From Laccaria trichodermophora (taxonomy: Eukaryota > Basidiomycota > Agaricomycetes > Agaricales > Hydnangiaceae): a stretch of 64,000 nt of DNA. The stretch lies in contig JACTVC010000004.1 of the NCBI GenBank assembly GCA_018417955.1, forward strand, positions 2,108,001 to 2,172,000, in the 5' to 3' direction. A program made the translations under genes and the position numbers. The notes beneath the pieces were generated by a model. That model was not told the origin of the DNA, made no database searches, and was given only the letters and a program-made list of their open reading frames with translations. This document shows, piece after piece, positions 1-10,700 of this stretch; positions within the stretch are counted from its first letter, which is position 1, and every line of letters begins with the position of its first letter.

Positions 1-656
1 CATTGAAATTGCTATTCCTTTCACACCTTGAACGAATTTTGCTCACCTCTAATCATCACTCGTGGGTGCACAATAATCCTCCTGCACTGCAACGCTTGCA
101 GATCCAACTGCCTTTGTCATTGTACAATCCACATGGTCATACATTCTGTTCCACTATGCAGACATTGGCAAACCCCCTCAAATCAGTGTCGGCGCAGGCT
201 TTTGTGGGATTGACCATTGAGTTGTACTTTCCATACAGTCTCAGGGAACATATCCTCCACTGCTGCGAGACAGGAAATGTTTGTGAGTGTGCTCCTTCAC
301 CGCAAGCAATCGTTCCGCAGGTGAAGAGCCTCGACATTAACCTCCGCTCCTTTCATCCCTTGATGTTGGTAAGTGACTCATAATCAATTTCCCTCCAAGT
401 CACTTAGTTTTTCAATTTAGCGCTTTCTTTCTACTTGGATCAAGATCTTTCCGAATCTTGAGGGTGTTACCATCAAAGCAACGGACTTGCAACCTAATTT
501 GTTGTGGAGCCTGATGATCCACGCATACTTAGTGGATTCATCTGCTATGCTGCCCTGTCTCAACATGTTCAAATTCTCAGCTGGGGGGGGTTATTACTCA
601 GTTTGGGCCCCATATAACAGACTTACGCCCGAAAGCAAGACATGGGTCGAACTATA
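1..656 (+). CDS. F-box/LRR-like protein, C-terminal part (5' end outside window)
   Basis: A reading frame open from the left edge runs to a donor at 369, crosses a 52-nt GT..AG intron (369-420) in phase 0 and continues to TAA at 654-656. The product has irregular leucine-rich strands (for example 'VKSLDINLRSF' and 'IFPNLEGVTIKATDL'), as in the C-terminal region of agaricomycete F-box proteins, where such repeats hold the substrate of an SCF ubiquitin ligase. No F-box is visible because that end would lie before base 1. The family call is inference from the repeat style; the two-exon structure is seen directly. The frame may begin upstream of the first ATG at position 3. Confidence 0.5.
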
Positions 657-1602
657 ACTCATTCAGTAGTAGGTATTAACATACATGTAATATATAATAT
701 CATTGTGTATTAGCAACACTTGTTTGAATTTTTTAACACAAGTTGCACCAGGCGGCTATCAGAGTTCTAATCGCCCATTGAATTCTGAGGAACTTACCTG
801 TGTTATGATACGGTGGTGCCAACTCTATGTTCATCGAGCTCTTTCCAGGTGGGAGAAGAGGAAAAGAATAAGATTGTGAGTGGTATTATGCAATTTCCGC
901 CCACTCAAGTTCCTAAAGCACGTGCGGTTTTGACGCGACAACCCTAAAGTCGTCAAAATATATACCAATGACAAGTACAAAAGTGTCTTCTTTCTTCCCA
1001 CTTATGTTCTTGCAATACCACTAGTACTTTCTCGTGATCATTCTCCCCTCCTTCCACTCTTTCATTAGTTGTGCTCACTACGCGTAGATACTTTGTAGAT
1101 ATAATCAAATCTAGAATAGTCAGGTACCAGTCAAGAATGATCAAAGAAAACAAAAGCGATAAGTATGAATGGAAATGGAACTTTTCTCCATTTTGAAGTG
1201 GAGTAAGTACAACGAAGAGTGATCACCCGACCACAGTTGATTGCGCATATCAGCAGGGTAGACATTCTTTTGTGAGTTGCGTCGACTCGTACTGTTGCCA
1301 TGGTGTTCAGGGCAACTAACTATGTAACTATTCAGCATTTTTCACAGCGAGTCTTCAACCGGACCTCTAACAAATTTTTAATTTATTGTCTTTTTAGTTT
1401 ACGGACCCTGTTGAGACATTCAGGTCGATGTTGGTCAGTTCTAAAGTATGTGTTGATCCCTTGAAAATGGGTATTTCATGATTGCCAGACTGGACAGTTC
1501 TATCTATTGTTCGCCTCATATCGAACTGAGTTAAATACCAATGTTGCTAGACATGAATTACATCCTCAGTTCCTAACTTTCGAATCTCATCTCTAATATA
1601 TA
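657..1602. other. Intergenic, nothing recognised
   Basis: AT-rich stretch with only short frames on both strands. I see no conserved protein motif, RNA gene or terminal repeat pair here. It separates the F-box-like tail from the first WD40-type gene. Confidence 0.5.
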
Positions 1603-4134
1603 ATGAACCTCGTGAGTAGCGTGATTTCTTCTGATCCTTCTAGCCCATATCACCTTGTAGGTTCACTCTGTCGAGAAGCTCGTCCGTCATACGCACAAGA
1701 TCAGATGGCTCAGCCTTGACGATGACCAATCATTCTTGCTTAGCACTGGTGAGTTGTCCTCTTTAACTTAAATTTGTCCCCTGATCCCTGATTTAGCTGA
1801 GGATGGTGTCATCGTTTGGGACCTCAAACTCCAAACGCATCAGGTCATCACCAACTCACCCAACTTAAATTGTCCTGCCTTCTGGATGCCGCTTTGCATG
1901 GACCTGTTCACGAAGGGCTTCGTATGTGGAATGGGAGATGGAGAGCTTCACGTTTTTTGCTGCCACTGGTCAGAGGCATGTTGTCAGTCGTAATTTGCTG
2001 TGATCTAACCATTTACCATTTAGAATACATTCCATGAAGTTCTTGTTCTTGACGATGAAGAAGCCAAGGAACATATCTTCAACTATCTCTTCTATTGTGA
2101 TCAACAACAATGTAAGCTTTCTTCATCGTCTTGACCTGCCATTCATTAACATATATGTTATAGGCCGTTATCAGTACTTATCAGTCCCCCACTGATTCCT
2201 GCAGGACTCTCAGGATTCCTGAGGATTCCTGAGGATTCCTCAGGATTCCTCAGGACTACACCATAATTTTGGTGATTTTGAGTTGGAGGAGAAAATTTCT
2301 GTCAAGTTCTCAGGAATCCTGAGGACTTCATGTCATTTGCACCACAAGTTAATGCTAAGAATGCCTTATGATGGGTAAATCTGACCAGTGAAAAATAAGA
2401 TGTATTGAATGTAATTAATTAAGTCTATTTACTACAATTGAATTTTACAGGGAGGGGAGGGAGTGATGAAAAGTGATGAAGGGATGGTGGTGGGGAGTGA
2501 GAAGGGAGGGGAGGGGAGTAATGGAGGGGGAAGGGAGTGTGGAGAGGGGGAAGGGAGTGTGGAAAGGGGGAAGGGAGTGTGGAGAGGGAGAAGGGAGTGT
2601 GGAAGGGGGGAAGGGAGTGTGGAGAGGGAGAAGGGAGTGTGGAAAGGGGGAAGGGAGTGTGGAGAGGGGGAAGGGAGTGTGGAGGGAGAGGGAGTGTGGA
2701 GAGGGAGAGGGAGGGGAATGATAGAGGGGGGATCCTCGTTCACGGGCGGTCGTCTCGTGGGCGGTTGTGGTCGTTGGTGGGTGGTCGTGTTGGTGGGCGG
2801 TTGTGTTGGTGGGCGGTTGCGTTGGTGGGCGGTCGTCCTCGTATGTGGGTGGTCGTTTGTGTACATCGGGGGCATCCGCCGTTTGTGTACGTCGGGGGCA
2901 TCCGCCGTTTGTCGACCACGGTGGTGTCGTCCATGGGCACTGGGTCGTCATTGTCCGTCGTTGGGGGTCGTCGTGTCCGTGGGCAGTGTTTATTGGTGAG
3001 TGGGGGGATCATTGTCGTCCGTGTGGGGAGCTGTTGTCGTCGTCCGTGGGCGCTCGTCTCATCGTTCGTTGTCGAAAAAGTCGACATCGACGTGGCATGC
3101 CTGATGGGCATGCCACGTCAGCGGTTTGGTGGTGGTGCCGTTTGTTGGGTGCCACCGCCTCGTCGGCGTCGGTGGGTGGGCTGTCGTGGTGGTGTGTGGT
3201 GGTGGTGGGGTTGTCGTCCCTCGTCGTGGGGTCGTGGGCGTTCGTCGTCGAGAAAATCGCCGTCGACACGGCACACCCGGATGGGGCGTGCCACGTCAGC
3301 CGTTTGGTGGTGGCGCCGTTTGCTGGGCGCCACCACCGTTGTCATTGTCGTTGTTGAGGTCGATGGGGCCGTGGGCGTTGATGCGGTCGTCGTCATCGTG
3401 GGCAAGGTGGTGGTGGGTGGTGAAGAGAGAGGTGATGTGACGTGTCACATATGAGAACCAAACATGTGCATGGGATGCCTCATATCATGTGATGCATCCC
3501 AAGCACATGTTTGTGGGTCATGTGACTCATCACATACATCAATCCTGGGACTAGTCCTGTCTGAAAATCCTCAGGACTGTCTTCAGTCCTCAGGAATGGA
3601 CCCCCACAGGACTGAAAAAATTGGCTGGTACATCAGCCAATACTCAGTCCTGGTAATCCTCAGGAATCCTCAGGAATCCTGCAGGAATCAGTGGGGGACA
3701 ATAAAGACCTCGCCGTTATGGTTACTTTGGTCATGCGCCTATGAATGAGTCATTTCCCGATGTACATGCTAATTGAGGTGGTAGCTCCATGCTCATCAAA
3801 GCCACACCTGAGCTAGGTGTTATCGAAATTCACCAGGTGAGCCCACGGCCAGTCTGTGGTTCTTCTGCTATTTCATTGCTTTTATTGAACTGTGTGACAG
3901 GTTGAGCAATCCCACCCTGCCGTTGGAGGTAGAGGGATCCAGCAAGCTGGCCACAATGATGGGAAGGGAGGCACTGAACCACCCTGCCAGGACAAAGCCA
4001 TCGAAGCTGCTGAGTGGTCACCTGGCTATAGCTATGGCCGGTTTTCCTTGTTTTTTCTTTTCAGATGCTTTCTTTACGCTAATCTTTACGGTCTTCCTTT
4101 ATTATACGCATATTTTTTATTGTTGCTCGGTTGA
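1603..4134 (+). pseudogene. WD40-type gene 1, disrupted by a DNA element
   Basis: ATG at 1603, a 49-nt intron (1612-1660) and a second intron (1749-1796) lead into a clear WD40 blade: 'RWLSLDDDQSFLLST' across the splice to 'AEDGVIVWDLK', then 'VCGMGDGELHVF'. WD40 propellers are protein-interaction scaffolds. Further exons up to about 2110 and from 3720 to TGA at 4132 stay in phase, with a hydrophobic C-terminal segment rich in L, Y and F that could be a membrane helix, like the neighbouring WD40 gene. The exon that starts at 2164 is cut after eight bases by the element at 2172-3711. An in-frame TGA at 3774-3776 also stops the frame. It is probably a decayed paralogue or tandem duplicate of the gene at 4766-11827. 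Exon assignment between 1970 and 2164 is uncertain. Confidence 0.55.
2172..3711. mobile_element. Non-autonomous hAT-like element A (co-varying-end family)
   Basis: Flanked by an 8-bp target duplication GCCGTTAT (2164-2171 and 3712-3719). The ends are CAGTACTTATCAGTCCCCC on the left and, read inward from the right, GAGGTCTTTATTGTCCCCC, both followed by the inverted CACTGATTCCTGCAGGA. Inside each end lie repeated palindromic units around AGGATTCCTGAGG (2206-2256, 3561-3690). Next come an AT-rich segment, a purine tract of about 250 bp (2452-2722) and a CpG-rich segment (2740-3440) full of GTCGTC and CACGTCAGC. There is no transposase. The 8-bp duplication and CAG/GAG ends suggest mobilisation by a hAT transposase in trans; that is inference. 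The same architecture occurs at 40106-41828 and, reversed, at 53905-55954. Confidence 0.8.
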
Positions 4135-4416
4135 GATGCATTTGTAGGTATATATTGACAACTCAATGCAGACTGTTCATATATATCCAATCGTACAAGA
4201 ATGCCCTACTAATACTAGTATTTCTAACATAACTTACCTCAATGAGGGGATGGATAACAATCTGGTCGTTTTCCCATTTGAGTGCATTATTCTGGAAGTG
4301 TCATCATCTTCTTGTAATAAAGTGTCAGCTTTAGAATTTTCAGTCCAAAAATTGTAAGGCTGCCCTAAACCTGACTGGATATACTATGTTTCTCACACTG
4401 ATGCGGTTTTCTTTCC

Positions 4417-4480
4417 ACTCACTCATTCACTCACTCACTCATTCACTCACTCACTCATTCACTCACTCACTCACTCACTC
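4417..4480. repeat. Tetranucleotide microsatellite (CACT/CATT)n
   Basis: About 64 bp of perfect to near-perfect CACT units with interspersed CATT, between the first and second WD40-type genes. Confidence 0.9.
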
Positions 4481-4765
4481 CCCCTTACTCTTTCATAGAA
4501 TCCCTTCTCGCCATCTGCTAATTTAGTAATGTTCGAGTATGTAGTAGTATAAATAATAAAGAGCAAAAGAGAATAATAAAGCTGAAAACAAAAAGCAAAT
4601 GATCAATACGAGTACCAGCGATCCAAGGGCATAACAACGCCCCTTCCGTCGTCAATCAAGGACACCGAGAACAGAGACAAAAAATGGTTCGCTGTCAAGT
4701 GTCTATTGTTATTTTGGGTATATATCTGTAAAGCGTCAAATGCGCTCAAATGAATATAGTTTCAG

Positions 4766-7700
4766 ATGAATTTCGCCTCATTGCCCAAGGTGCGAGGCCT
4801 TGCTCAGAACTGCCTCTATGCATCTCACGTCTCTCTGTTTAGTTTGAACAGAAACATACCCTCATGCGCCACACCAAACCCCTCAATACCATCTGGATTA
4901 GCTCTGATGGCACTCGTCTCCTAAGCAGAGGTTGTAAATTTTCTCCATTCGTATGCTACTACACACTGACTTGAGTGGAGCAGGGGATGACAGACTTCTG
5001 GTTGTGTGGGACTTGCAATGCGGCCAGGAAGCTCAAGTTATATCAGTGGTATTCAACGGTCCTGTTTGCGCAGCTGTGTGGGCCCCTCCAGCTGATCACC
5101 CAATGGCGATGTTTGCATTCGGATGCTGTGATGGGACATTGTTCGTTTACCATCAGCCAATTCCAGAAGTACCCAAACCGTACTCTGTTCCTTCTCACTC
5201 ACCTAAGCTGATGCTCACCAACAGCTCAAATATGAATATGCCTCCGGCACTGATGCACATGATGGCAGGATTGAAGATGTTGCATATGACCCTCAACAGA
5301 GCTGACTTGCAACTGCAGGGGATGGATGTGTCAAGGTATGGGACCTTGATCCTCAAGGTATCTGTGAAGCGTTCACTCTGAACTTCTCGCATAGCTGAAG
5401 CCAAGAGGGAAGGAGGAGGCAAGAATGGGTGGATCTGGGATCAACACCCATGAGTGAGCAATGAGCAGTTACAAGATACTCAGCTGGCCCAACATGATTA
5501 TGCATACTGTAGGAAGTACAGATATACAAAGCACTACATGTAGTGCAAGAGGATGGCAAGACTGCTAACAAGATGGTAGTTCAAGACAAAAGATCAATAT
5601 ATTATGTAAGATATCCAAATCTAGCTATATACCACTGTTTGACTATGGCCTCTGGGCATTCCCTTCCAATCCTATATCACAAAGCCCCCCAATGTCCAGA
5701 GGGCATGTAAGGAAAACAATGGTGGGGAAGAATAATAGAATAGAAATCCTCTTGCCCCCCAGAGTGAATATCAGGATAAAATGAGACCAAAAGGTAGCAA
5801 AGCAAAGAAGATGAATAAAAGAAAGAAAAAATTTGGCCCCAAATAATTTCCTATCTGGAAAGCTGGTCACTGTAAGCTCCCAGCTTGACCCAGAAATACC
5901 CATATGATCATCCCATTCTCTCTTCAGTGATCTATAACCATGAGTACTGGGAAACCATGCAAGTGGATGGCTTCCAGGTCATCCATCCCAACTCCATTGC
6001 CTTTCCCCATCAAGATGGTGTAGCATGCTTCCATCATACTTGTGGTCTGGGTACAAGGCATGTATAGTGTGATAGAGGCTTGCACCTCTCCACTCAGATC
6101 GTTGATCCCAACTCAACTCCCTCTACCCATCAAGATGATGTAGCTTGCTTCCATTGTGGTGTGTCGTCTGGACGTGGGGAGCGTGTAATGGGATAGAGGC
6201 TTGCGCCTCTCCTCCCATCTTCCACCTATACTCCCCTACAGCCCCCCACTTTTCCAGTGTGCGAATCTCAAGAATCAAGCCAGGGAGGATAGAGGCGAAG
6301 AGATCGTGCAGTGGAAAATTACAAGCTGTGATCCTAAGTTGGTGTCTGAGTGGGTAAAGGTGGTGCCATGTTGGGTAGGAATGATAAGAGGTCAAAGGAA
6401 AGGAGGGGAAAAAAATGTTGTCATAAATTTTGCCCCCCAGAGTGGACACAGGCCATGCAACACACAAGCAGCAATCTGTAACGTTACCATGATTGAAGAA
6501 GAGTCCGCCGCATAATGTGCGAGCAGCAACTCCTCAACACTGATCCGCCGCAAAACATGTGAGCTGCAATCAGGAGCCAGAAGGTTACCATGATTGAAGA
6601 AGAGTCCGCTGCATAATGTGCAAGCAGCAACTCCTCAACACTGATCCGCCGCGTAACACGCGAGCAGCAATCAGTACTTCTGAGGGACCCAGAAGGTTAC
6701 CATGATTGAAGAAGAGTCCGCCGCGTAATGCGTGAGCTGCAACTCCTCCACACTGATCCGCCACGCAACACGCGAGCAGCAATCAGCCTTCTGATGGAGC
6801 CAGAAGGTTACCATGACTGAAGAAGAGTCCGCCACGTAATGCACGAGCAGCAACTCTCAACCAGTTGAGGTGTCTCCCCTGCCCATAAGAGTCCTCCAAT
6901 CAAGTCTTAACACCCCAAATAGAGGGGAGATCCTGAGGTAGCCAAAAATGTGTTTGAGCATAGCGTAGTGATTTCTGGCCCGTTCCTGGGGATCAAATAC
7001 CCGTTCGAAAGCTACGAACAACGCCTTTCCAACGGTATAATTCGCGTATCGTGACGAGCCGTGGTTGTCGAGATAGAGAGGTAATACTCAGAAACTGCAG
7101 TTCTGGAGTAAATGCATACTGCAGACCAGGCTGTTGTCCGTTATCGACGTGAATAGGTGCGTCGGAAAGGTACGATTCAGGCGTTTCAAACGGGCTATAG
7201 AGCGTCCGATGCGAACAGGTTATGACAATAGGAATGGGGAAATGGTTGTTGAAGAGATGGCACTGTAACACAAGGACCGCTTGTCCGTTTGGCGCGTATA
7301 AGGGCTTCCCAGAAGCGCATTGACCGTGGCTTTAAAACGAACCAAAGAACGAAAGGGGCGACGAAGATCTCGCCGAGAACGGATGAAATATGTTCATCTT
7401 GGTCATACCATGCTGAACTAGGCGAAGCGCAGCCAATATGTGACCGTTTGGCGAGTTCATGGGGTCCAAAGAAAGGTATGAACGAGGGCTTCCCAGCGCA
7501 AAAGAGACGAGAGCAATCGGGGTGTTGGTTGGCGAGATGTGACATGAACAAGTCACATGCAAATGGTTGTTGGAGGGATGGCGCTGTGACACGAGAACCG
7601 CTTGTCCGTTTGACGCGTATGATTGTTGGAGGGATGGTGCCGTGACACGAGAACCGCTTGTCCGTTTGACACGTATAAGGGCTTCCCAGAAGCGCATTGA

Positions 7701-10700
7701 CCGTGGCTTCAAAACGAGCGAAAGAACAAAAGAAACGACGAGGATCTCGCCGAGAACGGACGAGATATGTTCATTTTGGTCATACCAGGCTGAACTAGGT
7801 GAAGCGCAGCCAATACGTCACCGTTTGGCGAGTTCAGGGGGTCGAAAGAAAGGTGTGAATGAGGGCTTCCTAGCGCAAAAAAGACGAGGGCAATCGGGGC
7901 ATCGGTTGGCGAGGTATGAGGTGAATAAGTCCCATTTTGATGTCCCATCAACCCCATCCAACCCAAAACCACTCCAAACCCTTCTAACCATTCAGAAACC
8001 AAGAAGAGCCATTCCAGGGAGTTCATAGAGAAGTAAGGAGGATGAGAATACTCATTCCTCAAGCAAGAAAACAGGAAAGATTGGGAGAGAAGCATAGTAG
8101 GGCATAGCACATAATTTCCAGAGCAGCAGACTGAACTGGAGGGATGTCAATGAACATCTGGCTGTTCTTGAGAGGCCTAGATGCTGAAAGACAAGGGAGA
8201 TGGTTGAGGAACAGGTGGAGTCTGAGAGACAGTGAAGCAGCGCAAAGCAGCAGGCAACACTGGTTGTGGGCAACCTCCTCACCAAGTCAATGGTCGCGTA
8301 GTCACGGAATCCAGACATAGGTGAGTAGGAACTCTCCTCACAGTAGACTTCAGGCCGCGTAGTCGCAAAATCCCAAAGCCCAGCTGCTCAGAGTCAGCGC
8401 AGCACCCCAATCGAACAAACCTCAACCAGCTGTGCAAGCACAAGCTAAAGTCAATGGTTCATCCAACTGAAGGATGGATGAGCCCTTTCACATGAAGTAG
8501 TAAGCCCGCTGCGAAGTGCGCGAGCAGCAGCTACCATCCATGCTAAGGTTCCTCCTGTGATGAGCTGGCACATTCCCACAACTCTCCAGCTCTCCCTCTA
8601 CCAAGAAAGGCAGACTTCAACCATGCTTTGGTGAAGTCCACGGTGCCCCCACCATTGTGAAGCGTTCACTCTGAACTTCTCGCATAGCTGAAGCCAAGAG
8701 GGAAGGAGGAGGCAAGAATGGGTGGATCTGGGATCAACACCCATGAGTGAGTAGTGATTGTCACGGGTTTAGCAACCCATGCGGGTTACGGGTAGGGGTA
8801 CGGGTTTGATATTCGCTACCCTCACCAAACCCAGACCTGTGGCAGGGGTTGGCAGGTACCCGTAGCGGTACCCGTCATGTTATTAGTCAGTGTTTGTGTA
8901 GCTCATGGCCTGGCAATAAGATCGAAAAAAATACTAATTTAATTATGCATAAATAAGAACAATTTGTAAGGTATTTTATCACCCCCAAGTCATATCGAGA
9001 GAGGGGGACCTTTTGGTATTTGGTTTTGTTTTTTGTCATTTTAAATTAATCAAATATTTTACATATGAACAAGTATATATGGGGGGGGTAATTATACAAG
9101 GGGGCATAAATAATCATGATGGGAGTAAAGGAGGAAAGGAAAAGGGACACGAGAGAAGCTAAAGCACTATATATACAAGGCACTTTAGGGCGGGTTCCAA
9201 TTTAGGGCAGGTTTAGAAGAGAACCTGCCCTAAATTGGAACCCGCCCTAAAGTGCCTTGTTTATATGGCGCTTCAGCTTCTTTCATGTCCCTTTTGCTTT
9301 CCTCATTCATTCTTCCATCTTGGCCCCCTATATGTATAATTAGTCACTTGAATTTACGTAGTGAATTGTAATATAAACCCTAAATTTTGCTCTAACTGAT
9401 GGCAGCTTGGTAAAAGTACAGCCCATGAGCAAATATTGCAGTTGACATGTAAGTTCTCACTCAATTGTTTTGTTCTTAGGTTCTATCTAACGAGAATTAC
9501 TTCGGGAATGACTTGCCAAGTTTACGAAACATGGTGTCCAACCCTGAAATTTTGGCAGCTGGATTTGTGTGTGATTATGGTCCTTTACCAGATATTAAGG
9601 TTGACAGGTAAGTTCTTGCTCAATTTTAACGTTCTTGGGCTCTATCTGACCGAAATTCTTCCAGGAACTATCTCCCAAGTTTACGAAACATGGCGCCCAG
9701 TCTCCGAATTCTGAGGTTGGTTTTACAGGGGGAATATGGTTCATTACCTGAAATTAGGCCTGCCAAGTAAGTTCTTGCTCAATTTTAGTGTTCTTGGGCT
9801 CTATTTGATGGTGACTACTTCAGGAACGACCTCCCGAGTTTACGGAACATGCCGTTCAACCGTTCGAACTCGGTGCTTGCTTTTGTGGATCAATAAGGTC
9901 CGTCACCGGAAAATGAGGCTTAAAAGTAAGTTCTTACTCGAATTTTACGTTCTTGGGCTCTACCTGAGCGGAATTGCTCCAGGAACTATCCCCCCAGTTT
10001 ACGAAATGTGGCACCCAACCGTTCAGATTCAGTGCTCGTTTTTGTGGGAAATACGATCCACTACCAAAAATGTAAGTTGGCTAGTAAGTTCTTCCTTGAA
10101 TTTTATGTTCTTGGGCTCTACCTGACCGAAATCCTTCCAGAAACCACCTCCCCAGTTTACGAAACATGGTGCAGAATAGTTCAAACTCAGCACTCATTTT
10201 TGTTGAGAATACGGTCCAATACAACCAAATGGAAGTTGACTATTTTTTAAGCACTGCCCATGGCTGCAATGTCTTTTGCCTACATGATGAACTATTAACT
10301 TGAAGGACAAGGTTGTAGAAGTAGAATACAGGACCGTCTCTTTCCCGAGAGAAGTAAGTAGGATTTGTATGGTACATTACTAAGCAATACAGAATTTAGA
10401 TATTTAACTGTGGTGCTGAACCCGTAAAACCCGCCAAACCCACCAAACCCACCAGAACCCGTACCCTTACCTGCAGAAACCCGTACCTGTGGTTGAGGGT
10501 ATGGGTTTCCAGGGGTAGGGGTAGGGGTACGGGTAAGGCCGAAAGTACCCAGGGGTTACCCGTGACAATGCCTATGAGTGAGCAATGAGCAGTTACAAGA
10601 TACTCAGCTGGCCCAACATGATTATGCATACTGTAGGAAGTACAGATATACAAAGCACTACATGTAGTGCAAGAGGATGGCAAGACTGCTAACAAGATGG

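Larger units (their letters stand above)
8752..10574. mobile_element. Non-autonomous hAT-like element carrying repeated exon-like units
   Basis: 1823 bp, 8-bp target duplication TGAGTGAG, and inverted ends TAGTGATTGTCACGGGT and (from the right) TAGGCATTGTCACGGGT. The start with TAG plus an 8-bp duplication is the hAT signature. Just inside both ends are clusters of GGGTA/GGGTACGGGT motifs (8770-8875, 10415-10560), the usual place for transposase-binding sites in hAT elements. There is no transposase domain (no hAT dimerisation region). The centre holds a long hairpin (9088-9345) and five repeats resembling LRR exons (9449-10250), possibly captured host sequence. Confidence 0.85.

Noticed and set aside
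2463..3454. Gly/Glu/Val-rich long frames on both strands
   Set aside because: They arise from the purine tract and GTCGTC repeats of element A; overlapping frames are open on several phases, which is a low-complexity effect.
5643..8110. Frames inside the LTR element as gag or pol
   Set aside because: None shows a Cys knuckle, protease, RT or integrase motif; most are short and overlap internal repeats.
8770..8875. GGGTA-type repeats as a telomere
   Set aside because: They are irregular, also present inverted near 10415-10560, and form the subterminal motifs of a hAT-like element.
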